Below are positions 1 to 6,493 of a stretch of 10,522 nt of DNA, piece after piece. This DNA comes from an uncultured Clostridia bacterium (GTDB lineage: Bacteria; Bacillota; Clostridia; HGM11327). Where the stretch lies: NCBI GenBank assembly GCA_905210525.1, contig CAJLXE010000040.1, forward strand, positions 1 to 10,522, read 5' to 3'. The notes under the pieces are model-generated. The model did not search any database. It had not been told where the DNA came from and was given only the letters and a program-made list of their open reading frames with translations. Both the position numbers and the translations under genes were made by a program. How positions within the stretch are numbered: the stretch's first letter is position 1; each line of letters begins with the position of its first letter.

Positions 1-1434
1 CGTGTGGCGGATAAAGCTCTGAGCGTTCAGGCAAAGGAATATATACTGCTTAATTTCGGCTTGAAAATAGAAGAAAAGAATTTTGCATCACAGAATATGA
101 GCGATAAAATAATGCAGCTTTATTCCGCGAATATTGCACCTGAGCTTTCTACCGGCATTTCTCTTAAAACCGTAAAAAATCTTGCGGAAAGAGATCTGCT
201 GTGCGAGCTTTACGGACAAAAGGACAGCCTCAAGGACTATTTTGCATTGTGGGATTCCGAAAAGTCGGCATGGGAATATACCCAAAAAGATATATTGTTT
301 TCAAATTCAAACGGTGAAAACGGTCTTTATTGTCTTGTGCCGGTTAACCGCAAGACATCAAAAGCGTGGATATATAATAAAACACTGTTTGAAGAAAATT
401 CAATGAAATTCCCGTCTACGCTTTCGGAATTGTACGATACGCTTGCAAGATATAAAGAGGAACATAAAACATCGGGAGCTGTCTGGACAAACCGTTACGA
501 ACCCCTTCAGTTTACGGCTATACTCAATGCTTACGGCCTTACAGACGAAGCTTGGCAGACAGACGAAAATTCGGATGTATTCTATCTTTATTCCAGAAGA
601 GAATGGTACAGTGCGCTTGAATGGCTTACCAAGTTTGAAAAGATAGGTGCGGTTCCGACCGATGAAAAAAACGTACTTACCGGACTTGACAGCAAAACAT
701 ATAAGCAGATTACGACGTCATCGGGACAAATAATCGAGTTTACGGACAGCTATAATTATATTTATATACAGGCGGCACAAAAAGGAAATCCCGAATGGTC
801 TGCGGCGCCTTGCATGATAAGGGCAGATGAAAATACAAAGCCCGTTATATTGACAAATTTGCCGTATATTAATGAGGCAACCTGCATTTCGTCGTCAGCA
901 ACGGCGGAACAACGAAAACAGATATTGTTTTTTATAAATTGGTGCTGCACCGATGAGGGCAATATGTGGGCAAATTTCGGTTGCGCGGGAGAAGGATACA
1001 GCATAAACGAAAACGGAGAATTTGCTTTTCTCAAGCACTATTCCGATGAAGTTACTCCGAATATATCCTCCGAAAAATCGGGAAGCATATCGGATATAAC
1101 GATAGGAAGAATGTTTACAACGGTACCGTGGGATACGATAAATGTAAAAGGACTTTCGGACAGGTATTCGATTCAAAATGAATTCCTGAAAAATGCGGAT
1201 GTGAGACTTGCTTTTCCGCAGCATTTTAATTCGGCGCAAAGCGTTACGGAAGATAAAACACTTCTGTGGCAATATACGGAGACGGCGAAAAAATTAAAAA
1301 GCCTTACTGATGATTTTATTGAATTTTCACGGCAAAACGGATTCTCAGACTATTTTTGGAACAAATATTACAATTCGCTTGTCGAGGCGGGGCTTGAAGA
1401 ATATACTTTGCTTATGCAAAAGAGAAAACTGTAA
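1..1434 (+). CDS. Extracellular solute-binding protein of a sugar-type ABC importer, 5'-truncated by the window edge
   Basis: The frame is open from base 1 (CGT, Arg) to TAA at 1432-1434, so at least 477 codons are present and the true start, with the expected lipoprotein signal peptide, lies upstream. A GTG at 4 could be read as a start, but no ribosome binding site is visible and the protein would lack a secretion signal. Counting from that GTG, residues 120-150 (Ala-Trp-Ile-Tyr-Asn-Lys then PSTLSELYDTL) and 305-337 (INWCCTDEGN followed by NFGCAGEGYSINENG) match the pattern of large family-1 (LplA/YtcQ-like) binding proteins, where a segment of this kind ends in an 'nfGieGv.y' motif. Such proteins capture oligosaccharides outside the cell and deliver them to two MalF/MalG-type permeases, which would be expected upstream but are not in view. 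The substrate cannot be read from the sequence. The family call is good; the sugar specificity is unknown. Confidence 0.75.
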   Translation, partial: RVADKALSVQAKEYILLNFGLKIEEKNFASQNMSDKIMQLYSANIAPELSTGISLKTVKNLAERDLLCELYGQKDSLKDYFALWDSEKSAWEYTQKDILFSNSNGENGLYCLVPVNRKTSKAWIYNKTLFEENSMKFPSTLSELYDTLARYKEEHKTSGAVWTNRYEPLQFTAILNAYGLTDEAWQTDENSDVFYLYSRREWYSALEWLTKFEKIGAVPTDEKNVLTGLDSKTYKQITTSSGQIIEFTDSYNYIYIQAAQKGNPEWSAAPCMIRADENTKPVILTNLPYINEATCISSSATAEQRKQILFFINWCCTDEGNMWANFGCAGEGYSINENGEFAFLKHYSDEVTPNISSEKSGSISDITIGRMFTTVPWDTINVKGLSDRYSIQNEFLKNADVRLAFPQHFNSAQSVTEDKTLLWQYTETAKKLKSLTDDFIEFSRQNGFSDYFWNKYYNSLVEAGLEEYTLLMQKRKL

Positions 1435-1461
1435 CATATATCCGAAAAATATAATTGTTTG

Positions 1462-1490
1462 TTGACTTGAACGGGAAAATGATGTATAAT
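1462..1490 (+). promoter_or_regulatory. Sigma-A promoter for serS
   Basis: TTGACT at 1462-1467 and a perfect TATAAT at 1485-1490 are separated by exactly 17 bases. Transcription should start near 1497, giving a leader of about 70 bases. It lies in the 132-base gap between the binding-protein gene and serS. No GC-rich terminator is visible between the two genes, so some read-through into serS is also possible. Confidence 0.85.
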
Positions 1491-1521
1491 ATTTAAGTCA
1501 TAAATTTATTAAAGTAATAAA

Positions 1522-1566
1522 AAGGAGCGGAATACGCATCGGATATGCGCTTTCCGGAATAATATC
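1522..1566 (+). promoter_or_regulatory. serS translation initiation region with a hairpin between Shine-Dalgarno and start
   Basis: AAGGAG at 1522-1527 is the only good Shine-Dalgarno sequence, yet it lies 39 bases before the serS ATG at 1567. Starting at the next base, CGGAA (1528-1532) pairs with TTCCG (1552-1556), and CGCAT (1535-1539) pairs with ATGCG (1545-1549). This gives a 29-base hairpin with a 2x2 internal loop and a 5-base loop. Folding it out leaves 10 bases between the SD and ATG, a usable spacing. The pairing is seen directly; the role as a structural spacer or switch is inference. Confidence 0.6.
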
Positions 1567-2859
1567 ATGCTTGACATTAATTTGATACGTACAAAACCTG
1601 ACTATGTAAAAGAACGTCTGGCAGCAAAAGGCTGTCATGCGGACATAGATGAGCTTTTGGCTATGGACGCGGAAAAACGTGCTTTCATGACTAAAGTTGA
1701 AGAGAAAAAGGCGGAACAGAACAGAGTTTCCAAGCTCATACCTCAGATGAAGAAAGCAGGCGAGGATGTTTCTTCGGTTATGGCTGAAATGAAGACGCTG
1801 TCCGATGATATACGGATATTGGACGCTCAACTGAATGAAAAAACAGCTAAAATAAAAGCTTTTATGGATGCATTGCCGAATCTTCCGGCAGACGATGTTG
1901 TACCGGGCGGCAAGGAGAACAACAAGGCGGTATATGTTTACGGTGAAAAGCCGCAGTTTGATTTTCAGGCGAAAGACCATGTTGAGCTTGCCACAACGCT
2001 TGGTCTGGTTGATTATCCGAGAGGTGCAAAGCTCGGCGGAAACGGCTTCTGGATATATAAAGGTCTGGGAGCACAGCTTGAATGGGCGCTTATCAATTTC
2101 TTTATAGAATGCCATATTGCGGACGGATATGAATTTATGCTTCCTCCGCACATTCTCACGTATCAGTGCGGATATACGGCAGGTCAGTTCCCGAAATTTG
2201 AGGATGACGTTTTCTCTCTTCAGGAGGACGCAAAGGACGGAAAATTCAGCTTCTTTATGCTCCCCACTGCGGAAACGGCTCTTATAAATTTCCACAGAGA
2301 CGAAATTCTTACGGAAGACGAGCTTCCTAAAAAGTATTTTGCATATACTCCGTGTTACAGACGTGAGGCGGGCAGCTACCGTGCAAACGAAAGAGGTATG
2401 ATAAGAGGACATCAGTTCAACAAGGTTGAAATGTTCCAATATACTACTCCGGAAAATTCGGATGCGGCGCTTGACGAGCTTATACGCAAAGCTGAATATA
2501 TTGTTGAAAGATTGGGTCTGCATTACAGACTTTCAAAGCTCGCGGCAGAGGATTGCTCTGCTTCTATGGCAAAAACATATGACATTGAAGTATGGCTTCC
2601 GAGCATGAATGAATATAAAGAGGTATCTTCGGCTTCAAACGCACGCGACTATCAGGCAAGACGCGGAAATATACGTTTCAGACGTAATGAAACCAAGAAG
2701 GTTGAATATCTGCATACTCTTAACGCTTCGGGTATGGCTACGAGCAGATTGCTCCCGGCTATTCTTGAACAGTGCCAGCAGGCAGACGGAAGCGTTGTAA
2801 TTCCGGAATGTCTCAGAAAATATATGGGCGGCAGGGAAAAACTGGAACCTCAGAAATAA
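1567..2859 (+). CDS. serS: Seryl-tRNA synthetase
   Basis: This 430-residue cytoplasmic class II aminoacyl-tRNA synthetase charges tRNA-Ser with serine using ATP. The N-terminus (MLDINLIRTKPDYVKERL) is the conserved SerRS start, which fixes ATG 1567 despite the distant ribosome binding site. Residues 30-105 form the Lys/Glu/Gln-rich coiled-coil arm that grips the long variable arm of tRNA-Ser. The catalytic domain follows: motif 1 region at 187-211, the serine-binding TAE loop within PTAETAL at 233-239, motif 2 around 262-287 (CYRREAGS, then RGMIRGHQFNKVEMF), the segment AKTYDIEVWLPSMNEYKEVS at 335-354, and motif 3 at 387-402 (NASGMATSRLLPAILE). Length is normal. Motif 2 and motif 3 differ from the common bacterial wording (SAGRDTRGLIRQHQF; NGSGLAVGR), so this belongs to a divergent bacterial SerRS branch; from memory, some Clostridia carry a second SerRS of this kind. 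The gene appears monocistronic, between its own promoter and a terminator. Confidence 0.97.
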   Translation: MLDINLIRTKPDYVKERLAAKGCHADIDELLAMDAEKRAFMTKVEEKKAEQNRVSKLIPQMKKAGEDVSSVMAEMKTLSDDIRILDAQLNEKTAKIKAFMDALPNLPADDVVPGGKENNKAVYVYGEKPQFDFQAKDHVELATTLGLVDYPRGAKLGGNGFWIYKGLGAQLEWALINFFIECHIADGYEFMLPPHILTYQCGYTAGQFPKFEDDVFSLQEDAKDGKFSFFMLPTAETALINFHRDEILTEDELPKKYFAYTPCYRREAGSYRANERGMIRGHQFNKVEMFQYTTPENSDAALDELIRKAEYIVERLGLHYRLSKLAAEDCSASMAKTYDIEVWLPSMNEYKEVSSASNARDYQARRGNIRFRRNETKKVEYLHTLNASGMATSRLLPAILEQCQQADGSVVIPECLRKYMGGREKLEPQK

Positions 2860-2882
2860 TGTAAACACAGATAAACAGTTAT

Positions 2883-2915
2883 AAAGCCGACGTGTCTATT
2901 GGACAGCCGGCTTTT
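2883..2915 (+). terminator. Rho-independent terminator after serS
   Basis: AAAGCCG (2883-2889) pairs with CGGCTTT (2908-2914), and TGTC/GACA can pair inside the loop. A short T run (2912-2915) follows, continuing into AT-rich sequence. It begins 23 bases after the serS stop codon. The T run is short, so termination may be incomplete. Confidence 0.7.
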
Positions 2916-2977
2916 AAATTCATAATAAAAACATAATACTTTCACAATACCGGATGCATTCACATTGTAATTTATGA

Positions 2978-3022
2978 TATAATAAAATCAAAGTGATTAG
3001 TTCCCAAGGAAGATTTTATTGA
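2978..3022 (+). promoter_or_regulatory. Putative promoter with overlapping inverted repeat, upstream of the Gld-like operon
   Basis: TATAAT at 2978-2983 is a perfect -10 box. The best -35 at 17-base spacing is only TGCATT (2955-2960). AATAAAATC (2981-2989) is an exact inverted partner of GATTTTATT (3012-3020), 22 bases apart, so the repeat straddles the expected transcription start near 2990, a typical repressor-operator position. The same layout recurs upstream of the amidase gene at 8729-8772. Promoter use and operator function are inferred. Confidence 0.45.
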
Positions 3023-3157
3023 GACACAGCTTTGCGTATTGCTTCAACGGTTAAATGCAGAGGCTTGTTAATTATGTATGCAATACAACAGGTGTTGCGG
3101 TTTAGGAAAAATGTGCGGCAATTCCGCATTGTAAAAAATAAATGAGGTGTAAAGACT
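3023..3157 (+). other. Structured 5' leader of the Gld-like operon
   Basis: About 170 bases separate the putative start of transcription from the ATPase gene. GTATTGC (3036-3042) is an exact inverted match to GCAATAC (3080-3086). CAACA/TGTTG lies near 3086-3097, and TGCGG (3114-3118) pairs with CCGCA (3124-3128) around a CAATT loop, ending 15 bases before the ribosome binding site. I do not recognise it as a known riboswitch, and no T-box sequence is visible. The small hairpins could be chance. Confidence 0.35.
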
Positions 3158-4102
3158 TTGATAGAGGTACGCAATCTGACCAAAATATACGGTCATCACC
3201 ATGCTGTTGACAATATTTCATTTAAGGTTGATGACGGGGAAGTGTTGGGCTTTCTGGGACCTAACGGTGCGGGAAAGACGACTACTATGAATATACTTAC
3301 GGGTTACATATCGGCAACGTCCGGACAAGCTCTTATAGACGGCGTTGATATTCTCGACGATCCCGAAGGCGTAAAGAAAAAAATAGGCTACCTGCCGGAA
3401 TTTCCTCCTGTTTATTCCGAAATGACAGTAATGGAATATCTTGACACTGTTTCAAAGCTCAAAAAAGTAAGAGAAGCAGACAGAAAAAAAACGCTTGACG
3501 CTGTTATGGAAGTAACGCGCATAGCCGATATGAGAGGACGCCTTATTGCGAACCTTTCAAAGGGCTATAAACAAAGAGTAGGTCTTGCGCAGGCTCTTGT
3601 CGGAGACCCTAAAATACTTATACTTGACGAGCCTACCGTAGGCCTTGACCCGAAACAGATTATAGAGATACGCAGTCTGATAAAGGGACTCGGCAAAAAA
3701 CATACAATTATATTGAGTTCTCACGTGCTTGCCGAGGTAAGCGTTGTGTGCGAAAGAATAATAATAATAAATAAAGGTAAGCTTGTGGCAGACGATACGC
3801 CGGAAAATCTTTCAAAACAGCTTCAGGGCGCAAACAGGCTCCAGATAAGAATAGCGGCTCCGGAAAAGCAGGCGGTAAGAATAATACGCGAAATACCGGG
3901 AATAGTGAATGTACAGTTTCAGGGAGAAAGAGAAGAGGGAACGAGCGATCTTATAGTTGAAACGGGTGCTGATCTCGATGTGAGAAAAACTGTTTTCAAC
4001 GGCGCGGCAAGATCGGGTTATCCGCTTCTTATGATGCGCCCGCTTGATATGTCACTTGAAGAGATATTCCTTAAGGTGACGCACCTTGACAAGGAGGTAT
4101 AA
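3158..4102 (+). CDS. ABC-2 type transporter ATP-binding protein (GldA-like)
   Basis: This 314-residue cytoplasmic ATPase is predicted to power the membrane protein encoded next. All core ABC elements are visible: Walker A GPNGAGKTT (34-42), a Q-loop position reading GYLPE (78-81 region, Glu in place of Gln, common in the ABC-2/DrrA-like branch), signature LSKGYKQR (133-140), Walker B ILILDEP (153-159), D-loop GLDP (162-165) and the H-loop His in SSH (187-189). A C-terminal extension of roughly 90 residues is typical of ABC-2 ATPases. The start is TTG at 3158, because the protein begins with the conserved MIEVRNLTKIYG and GAGGTG at 3144-3149 is 8 bases upstream. The gene is followed after 2 bases by the permease gene, whose ribosome binding site lies inside the last ATPase codons, so the two are translationally linked. 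Similarity to GldA rests mainly on the neighbours; the cargo is unknown. Confidence 0.93.
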   Translation: MIEVRNLTKIYGHHHAVDNISFKVDDGEVLGFLGPNGAGKTTTMNILTGYISATSGQALIDGVDILDDPEGVKKKIGYLPEFPPVYSEMTVMEYLDTVSKLKKVREADRKKTLDAVMEVTRIADMRGRLIANLSKGYKQRVGLAQALVGDPKILILDEPTVGLDPKQIIEIRSLIKGLGKKHTIILSSHVLAEVSVVCERIIIINKGKLVADDTPENLSKQLQGANRLQIRIAAPEKQAVRIIREIPGIVNVQFQGEREEGTSDLIVETGADLDVRKTVFNGAARSGYPLLMMRPLDMSLEEIFLKVTHLDKEV

Positions 4103-4104
4103 AT

Positions 4105-4974
4105 ATGCTGGCAGTTTTTGAAAAAGAATTTAAGAGTTATTTCCGTTCGGCAGTCGGTCCCGTTTTTATAGGATTGTTTTTGCTTGTTTCGGCGGGAATA
4201 TTTGTGTTCGGATACTTGATTAACGGTATTGTTGCATATACAACTTATCTGAATTATCTGAATCTGGTTTTTATGATAACTATTCCGATACTTACCATGA
4301 AGGCGTTTTCGGAAGAACGAAGAACAAAAACGGATCAACTTTTGCTCACAAGCCCCGTAAAAGCTTCCGATATAGTTCTCGGAAAATATTTTGCGGCTGT
4401 ATCCGTACTGTTTATAACACTGCTGCTTCATTCGCTTGACGCAATAGTAATATCGTTTTTTGCGGTAAATATGTATTTTGCGGATGTAATTATAGCATAT
4501 ATCGGACTTTTCCTTGTGGGATGCGCATACATAGCAATAGGCGTTTTTGTATCGTCTACCACGGATAATCAGGTAATATCCGCAATAATTACTTTTGTGG
4601 TACTGCTTGTTATATACGTTATACAGTGGCTGTCCACATCTGCGGTATCTTCCGTGACGACGGGCATTGTTACGTGCGCTGTTATTGCTCTCGGCATTGT
4701 TATACTTATATATTCGGCAACAAGAAGTAAAACGGCTTCCGCTTGCGCCGCTATAATATGTGCGCTTGTGATTGCCGTTACCGCGCTTATAGATTCAAGT
4801 ATATTTGCAGGCTTGCTCAATAATATACTGACATGGCTTTCACTGTTGGAAAGATTTACAGAATATCTTAAAGGCTCTGTAAGCCTTTCATCGTTGATAT
4901 ATCTTCTGAGCTTATCGTTCGTGTTTGTCTACATGACGGTGTATCAGGTGGAAAAACGCAGATGGGTCGGCTGA
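4105..4974 (+). CDS. ABC-2 family permease (GldF-like)
   Basis: This 289-residue integral membrane protein is probably the transmembrane half of the ABC system. AAGGAGGT at 4091-4098 and ATG at 4105 give a strong start. The N-terminus (FEKEFKSYFRSAVGPVF) is the amphipathic entry segment of ABC-2 permeases. Hydrophobic stretches lie at about 18-40, 50-66, 97-121, 127-150, 157-176, 186-204, 211-230 and 261-282; some may be half-segments, and six true spans is the family norm. The cytoplasmic motif FSEERRTKTDQLLLTSPV (68-85) and the C-terminal LLERFTEYLKG (247-257) are characteristic of GldF-type permeases found beside GldG proteins. The last residues (KRRWVG) are basic, suiting a cytoplasmic end. 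There are 43 bases before the next gene, and no terminator is visible, so it stays in the operon. Confidence 0.9.
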   Translation: MLAVFEKEFKSYFRSAVGPVFIGLFLLVSAGIFVFGYLINGIVAYTTYLNYLNLVFMITIPILTMKAFSEERRTKTDQLLLTSPVKASDIVLGKYFAAVSVLFITLLLHSLDAIVISFFAVNMYFADVIIAYIGLFLVGCAYIAIGVFVSSTTDNQVISAIITFVVLLVIYVIQWLSTSAVSSVTTGIVTCAVIALGIVILIYSATRSKTASACAAIICALVIAVTALIDSSIFAGLLNNILTWLSLLERFTEYLKGSVSLSSLIYLLSLSFVFVYMTVYQVEKRRWVG

Positions 4975-5017
4975 CGGCTTTGCGGTTATTTGATATGAAA
5001 GGAATACGGTATATATT

Positions 5018-6493
5018 ATGAAATTTAAATTCAGCTTATCAGAAGCCTTCAGGGACAGAAAATTCAAGTACAGCGGTACAGCTACAATTCTGGTTATTTG
5101 CGTTGTTATTGCTACGCTTGTAATAAATCTTCTGTGCAGTTTTATTCCTTATAAAATAGACGTTACGTCCAATAAGTTTTATTCAATATCGAATAAGACA
5201 CTCAACGTGCTTGACAGATTGGAAAAAGACATAAACATATATTTCCTTTATCAGGCGGGCAATGAGGACGATAATGTAATGGAGCTTGCTTCGCGTTATG
5301 CAATGGCGTCAAATCGCATCTCGACAAGGATAGTGGACCCGATAGCAAATCCGGGGTTCGCGGATAAATATAAAATAGACGATGATAAATCTTCATCCGC
5401 TCCTTCTACGGGAAGCGTTATAGTTGAATGTAAAGATACGGATAAGTTTGCAATATTGTCGCAAAGCGATTTGTATACATACAATTACGATGAAGAGGGA
5501 AATCTTACATCGGCATATTTTGACGCGGAACAGGCATTTACGAGCGCTATTGCCGCTGTAACAAATGAAAAGACGTATAACGTTGCGTTGCTTACGGGAC
5601 ACAATGAAAATGAAATGCCGGAAGCTATGCTCAAGGTTCTCAAAAATATGTTTTTTAATGTTTTCACATTGAATCTTCAGACCGAAAAGGCAATACCGCC
5701 CGAAACCGATGTACTTGTTATTCTTGCGCCGGAATTTGACCTTATGGAAGACGAAAAGAAAATAATAATGGATTATCTTGATGTTACAGATACGGCAGGC
5801 AACGCGATTTTTGTTATGGGAAAAGCGTCTACGTCTACTCCTAACTTTGATGAGATAATGAAGTATTACAGCCTTACTTTGGATAACCGGGTGATTTATG
5901 AGGAAGACTCTTCTTTGTATGCGTCCGGAATAAAGTATGCACTCATGCTTCCGTATAACAGCATAAGCGCAACAAACACAATAAGCGTTTCGCAAAGACT
6001 TTACCTTAATAAAGCTAAGCCTATATACAGCGACGAACTCAAAAAAACTACAATAAAAATCGAAGACGTCGCCATAACATCATCAAAGGCATGGGCTTCG
6101 TCGGATGTTAAGTCAGGCACTATGGAGTATGACAAGGATAAGGATACGAGTACGGAAAACGGTTTTGTACCGGCGGTTGCCGTAACCGAATACGGAAATA
6201 ATGAGGGCAATCTCTATTCAAGACTTTTCATAATGAATTGCGCAGAATTTATGCTCAGCGACCAGATAATGCTGAACAACTATGCAAATGATGAAGTATT
6301 TTATTCCGCACTGCTCTGGTGTCTTGACAACACTACTTCGATGATAACGATTACGCCGAAGTATTATATTACATCCACGCATACTCTTTCAAGCGGCGGT
6401 GTATATGCATATGCGGCAGTGCTTGGAATTGCGTTGCCGGTTGCAATACTCACAGGCGGATTGGTTGTATATCTCAAGAGGAGACATTTGTAA
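5018..6493 (+). CDS. GldG-like ABC transporter auxiliary membrane protein
   Basis: This 491-residue protein has one transmembrane segment near the N-terminus (about 20-43), a large extracytoplasmic domain, and a second segment near the C-terminus (about 461-484) ending in the basic tail KRRHL. Just after the first segment, KIDVTSNKFYSISNKTLNVL (46-65) matches the 'D-T-x-N-K-x-Y-S-L-S-x-x-T' signature of GldG proteins (COG3225, ABC-type auxiliary component). The segment ISTRIVDPIANPGFADKY (about 101-118) corresponds to the family's 'viDP..nP' motif. In Bacteroidota, GldA, GldF and GldG form an ABC complex linked to gliding. In non-gliding bacteria the same trio occurs with unknown function, so gliding is not implied here. 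AAAGGA at 4998-5003 is a rather distant ribosome binding site (14 bases). The stop codon overlaps the next start by one base (TAATG). Confidence 0.88.
   Translation: MKFKFSLSEAFRDRKFKYSGTATILVICVVIATLVINLLCSFIPYKIDVTSNKFYSISNKTLNVLDRLEKDINIYFLYQAGNEDDNVMELASRYAMASNRISTRIVDPIANPGFADKYKIDDDKSSSAPSTGSVIVECKDTDKFAILSQSDLYTYNYDEEGNLTSAYFDAEQAFTSAIAAVTNEKTYNVALLTGHNENEMPEAMLKVLKNMFFNVFTLNLQTEKAIPPETDVLVILAPEFDLMEDEKKIIMDYLDVTDTAGNAIFVMGKASTSTPNFDEIMKYYSLTLDNRVIYEEDSSLYASGIKYALMLPYNSISATNTISVSQRLYLNKAKPIYSDELKKTTIKIEDVAITSSKAWASSDVKSGTMEYDKDKDTSTENGFVPAVAVTEYGNNEGNLYSRLFIMNCAEFMLSDQIMLNNYANDEVFYSALLWCLDNTTSMITITPKYYITSTHTLSSGGVYAYAAVLGIALPVAILTGGLVVYLKRRHL

Noticed and set aside
4..6. GTG at 4 as a true start of the solute-binding protein
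   Set aside because: The frame stays open to base 1, no ribosome binding site can be seen, and the protein would lack the lipoprotein signal expected of the family.
1435..1566. T-box leader for serS
   Set aside because: Only about 70 bases separate the promoter from the start codon, no T-box core sequence is present, and there is no terminator/antiterminator pair.
1498..2523. Long antisense open frame opposite serS (341 codons)
   Set aside because: It overlaps a certain gene, has a composition typical of antisense to AT-rich coding sequence (rich in Arg, Phe, Ile and Cys), and resembles no known protein.
2860..3157. tRNA or CRISPR array in the gap after serS
   Set aside because: No cloverleaf with a T-arm GTTC motif and no regularly spaced repeats were found; only a terminator, a promoter-like box and small hairpins.
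5393..5995. Antisense open frame opposite the GldG-like gene (200 codons)
   Set aside because: It is a shadow of a well-supported gene, with biased composition and no recognisable motif.
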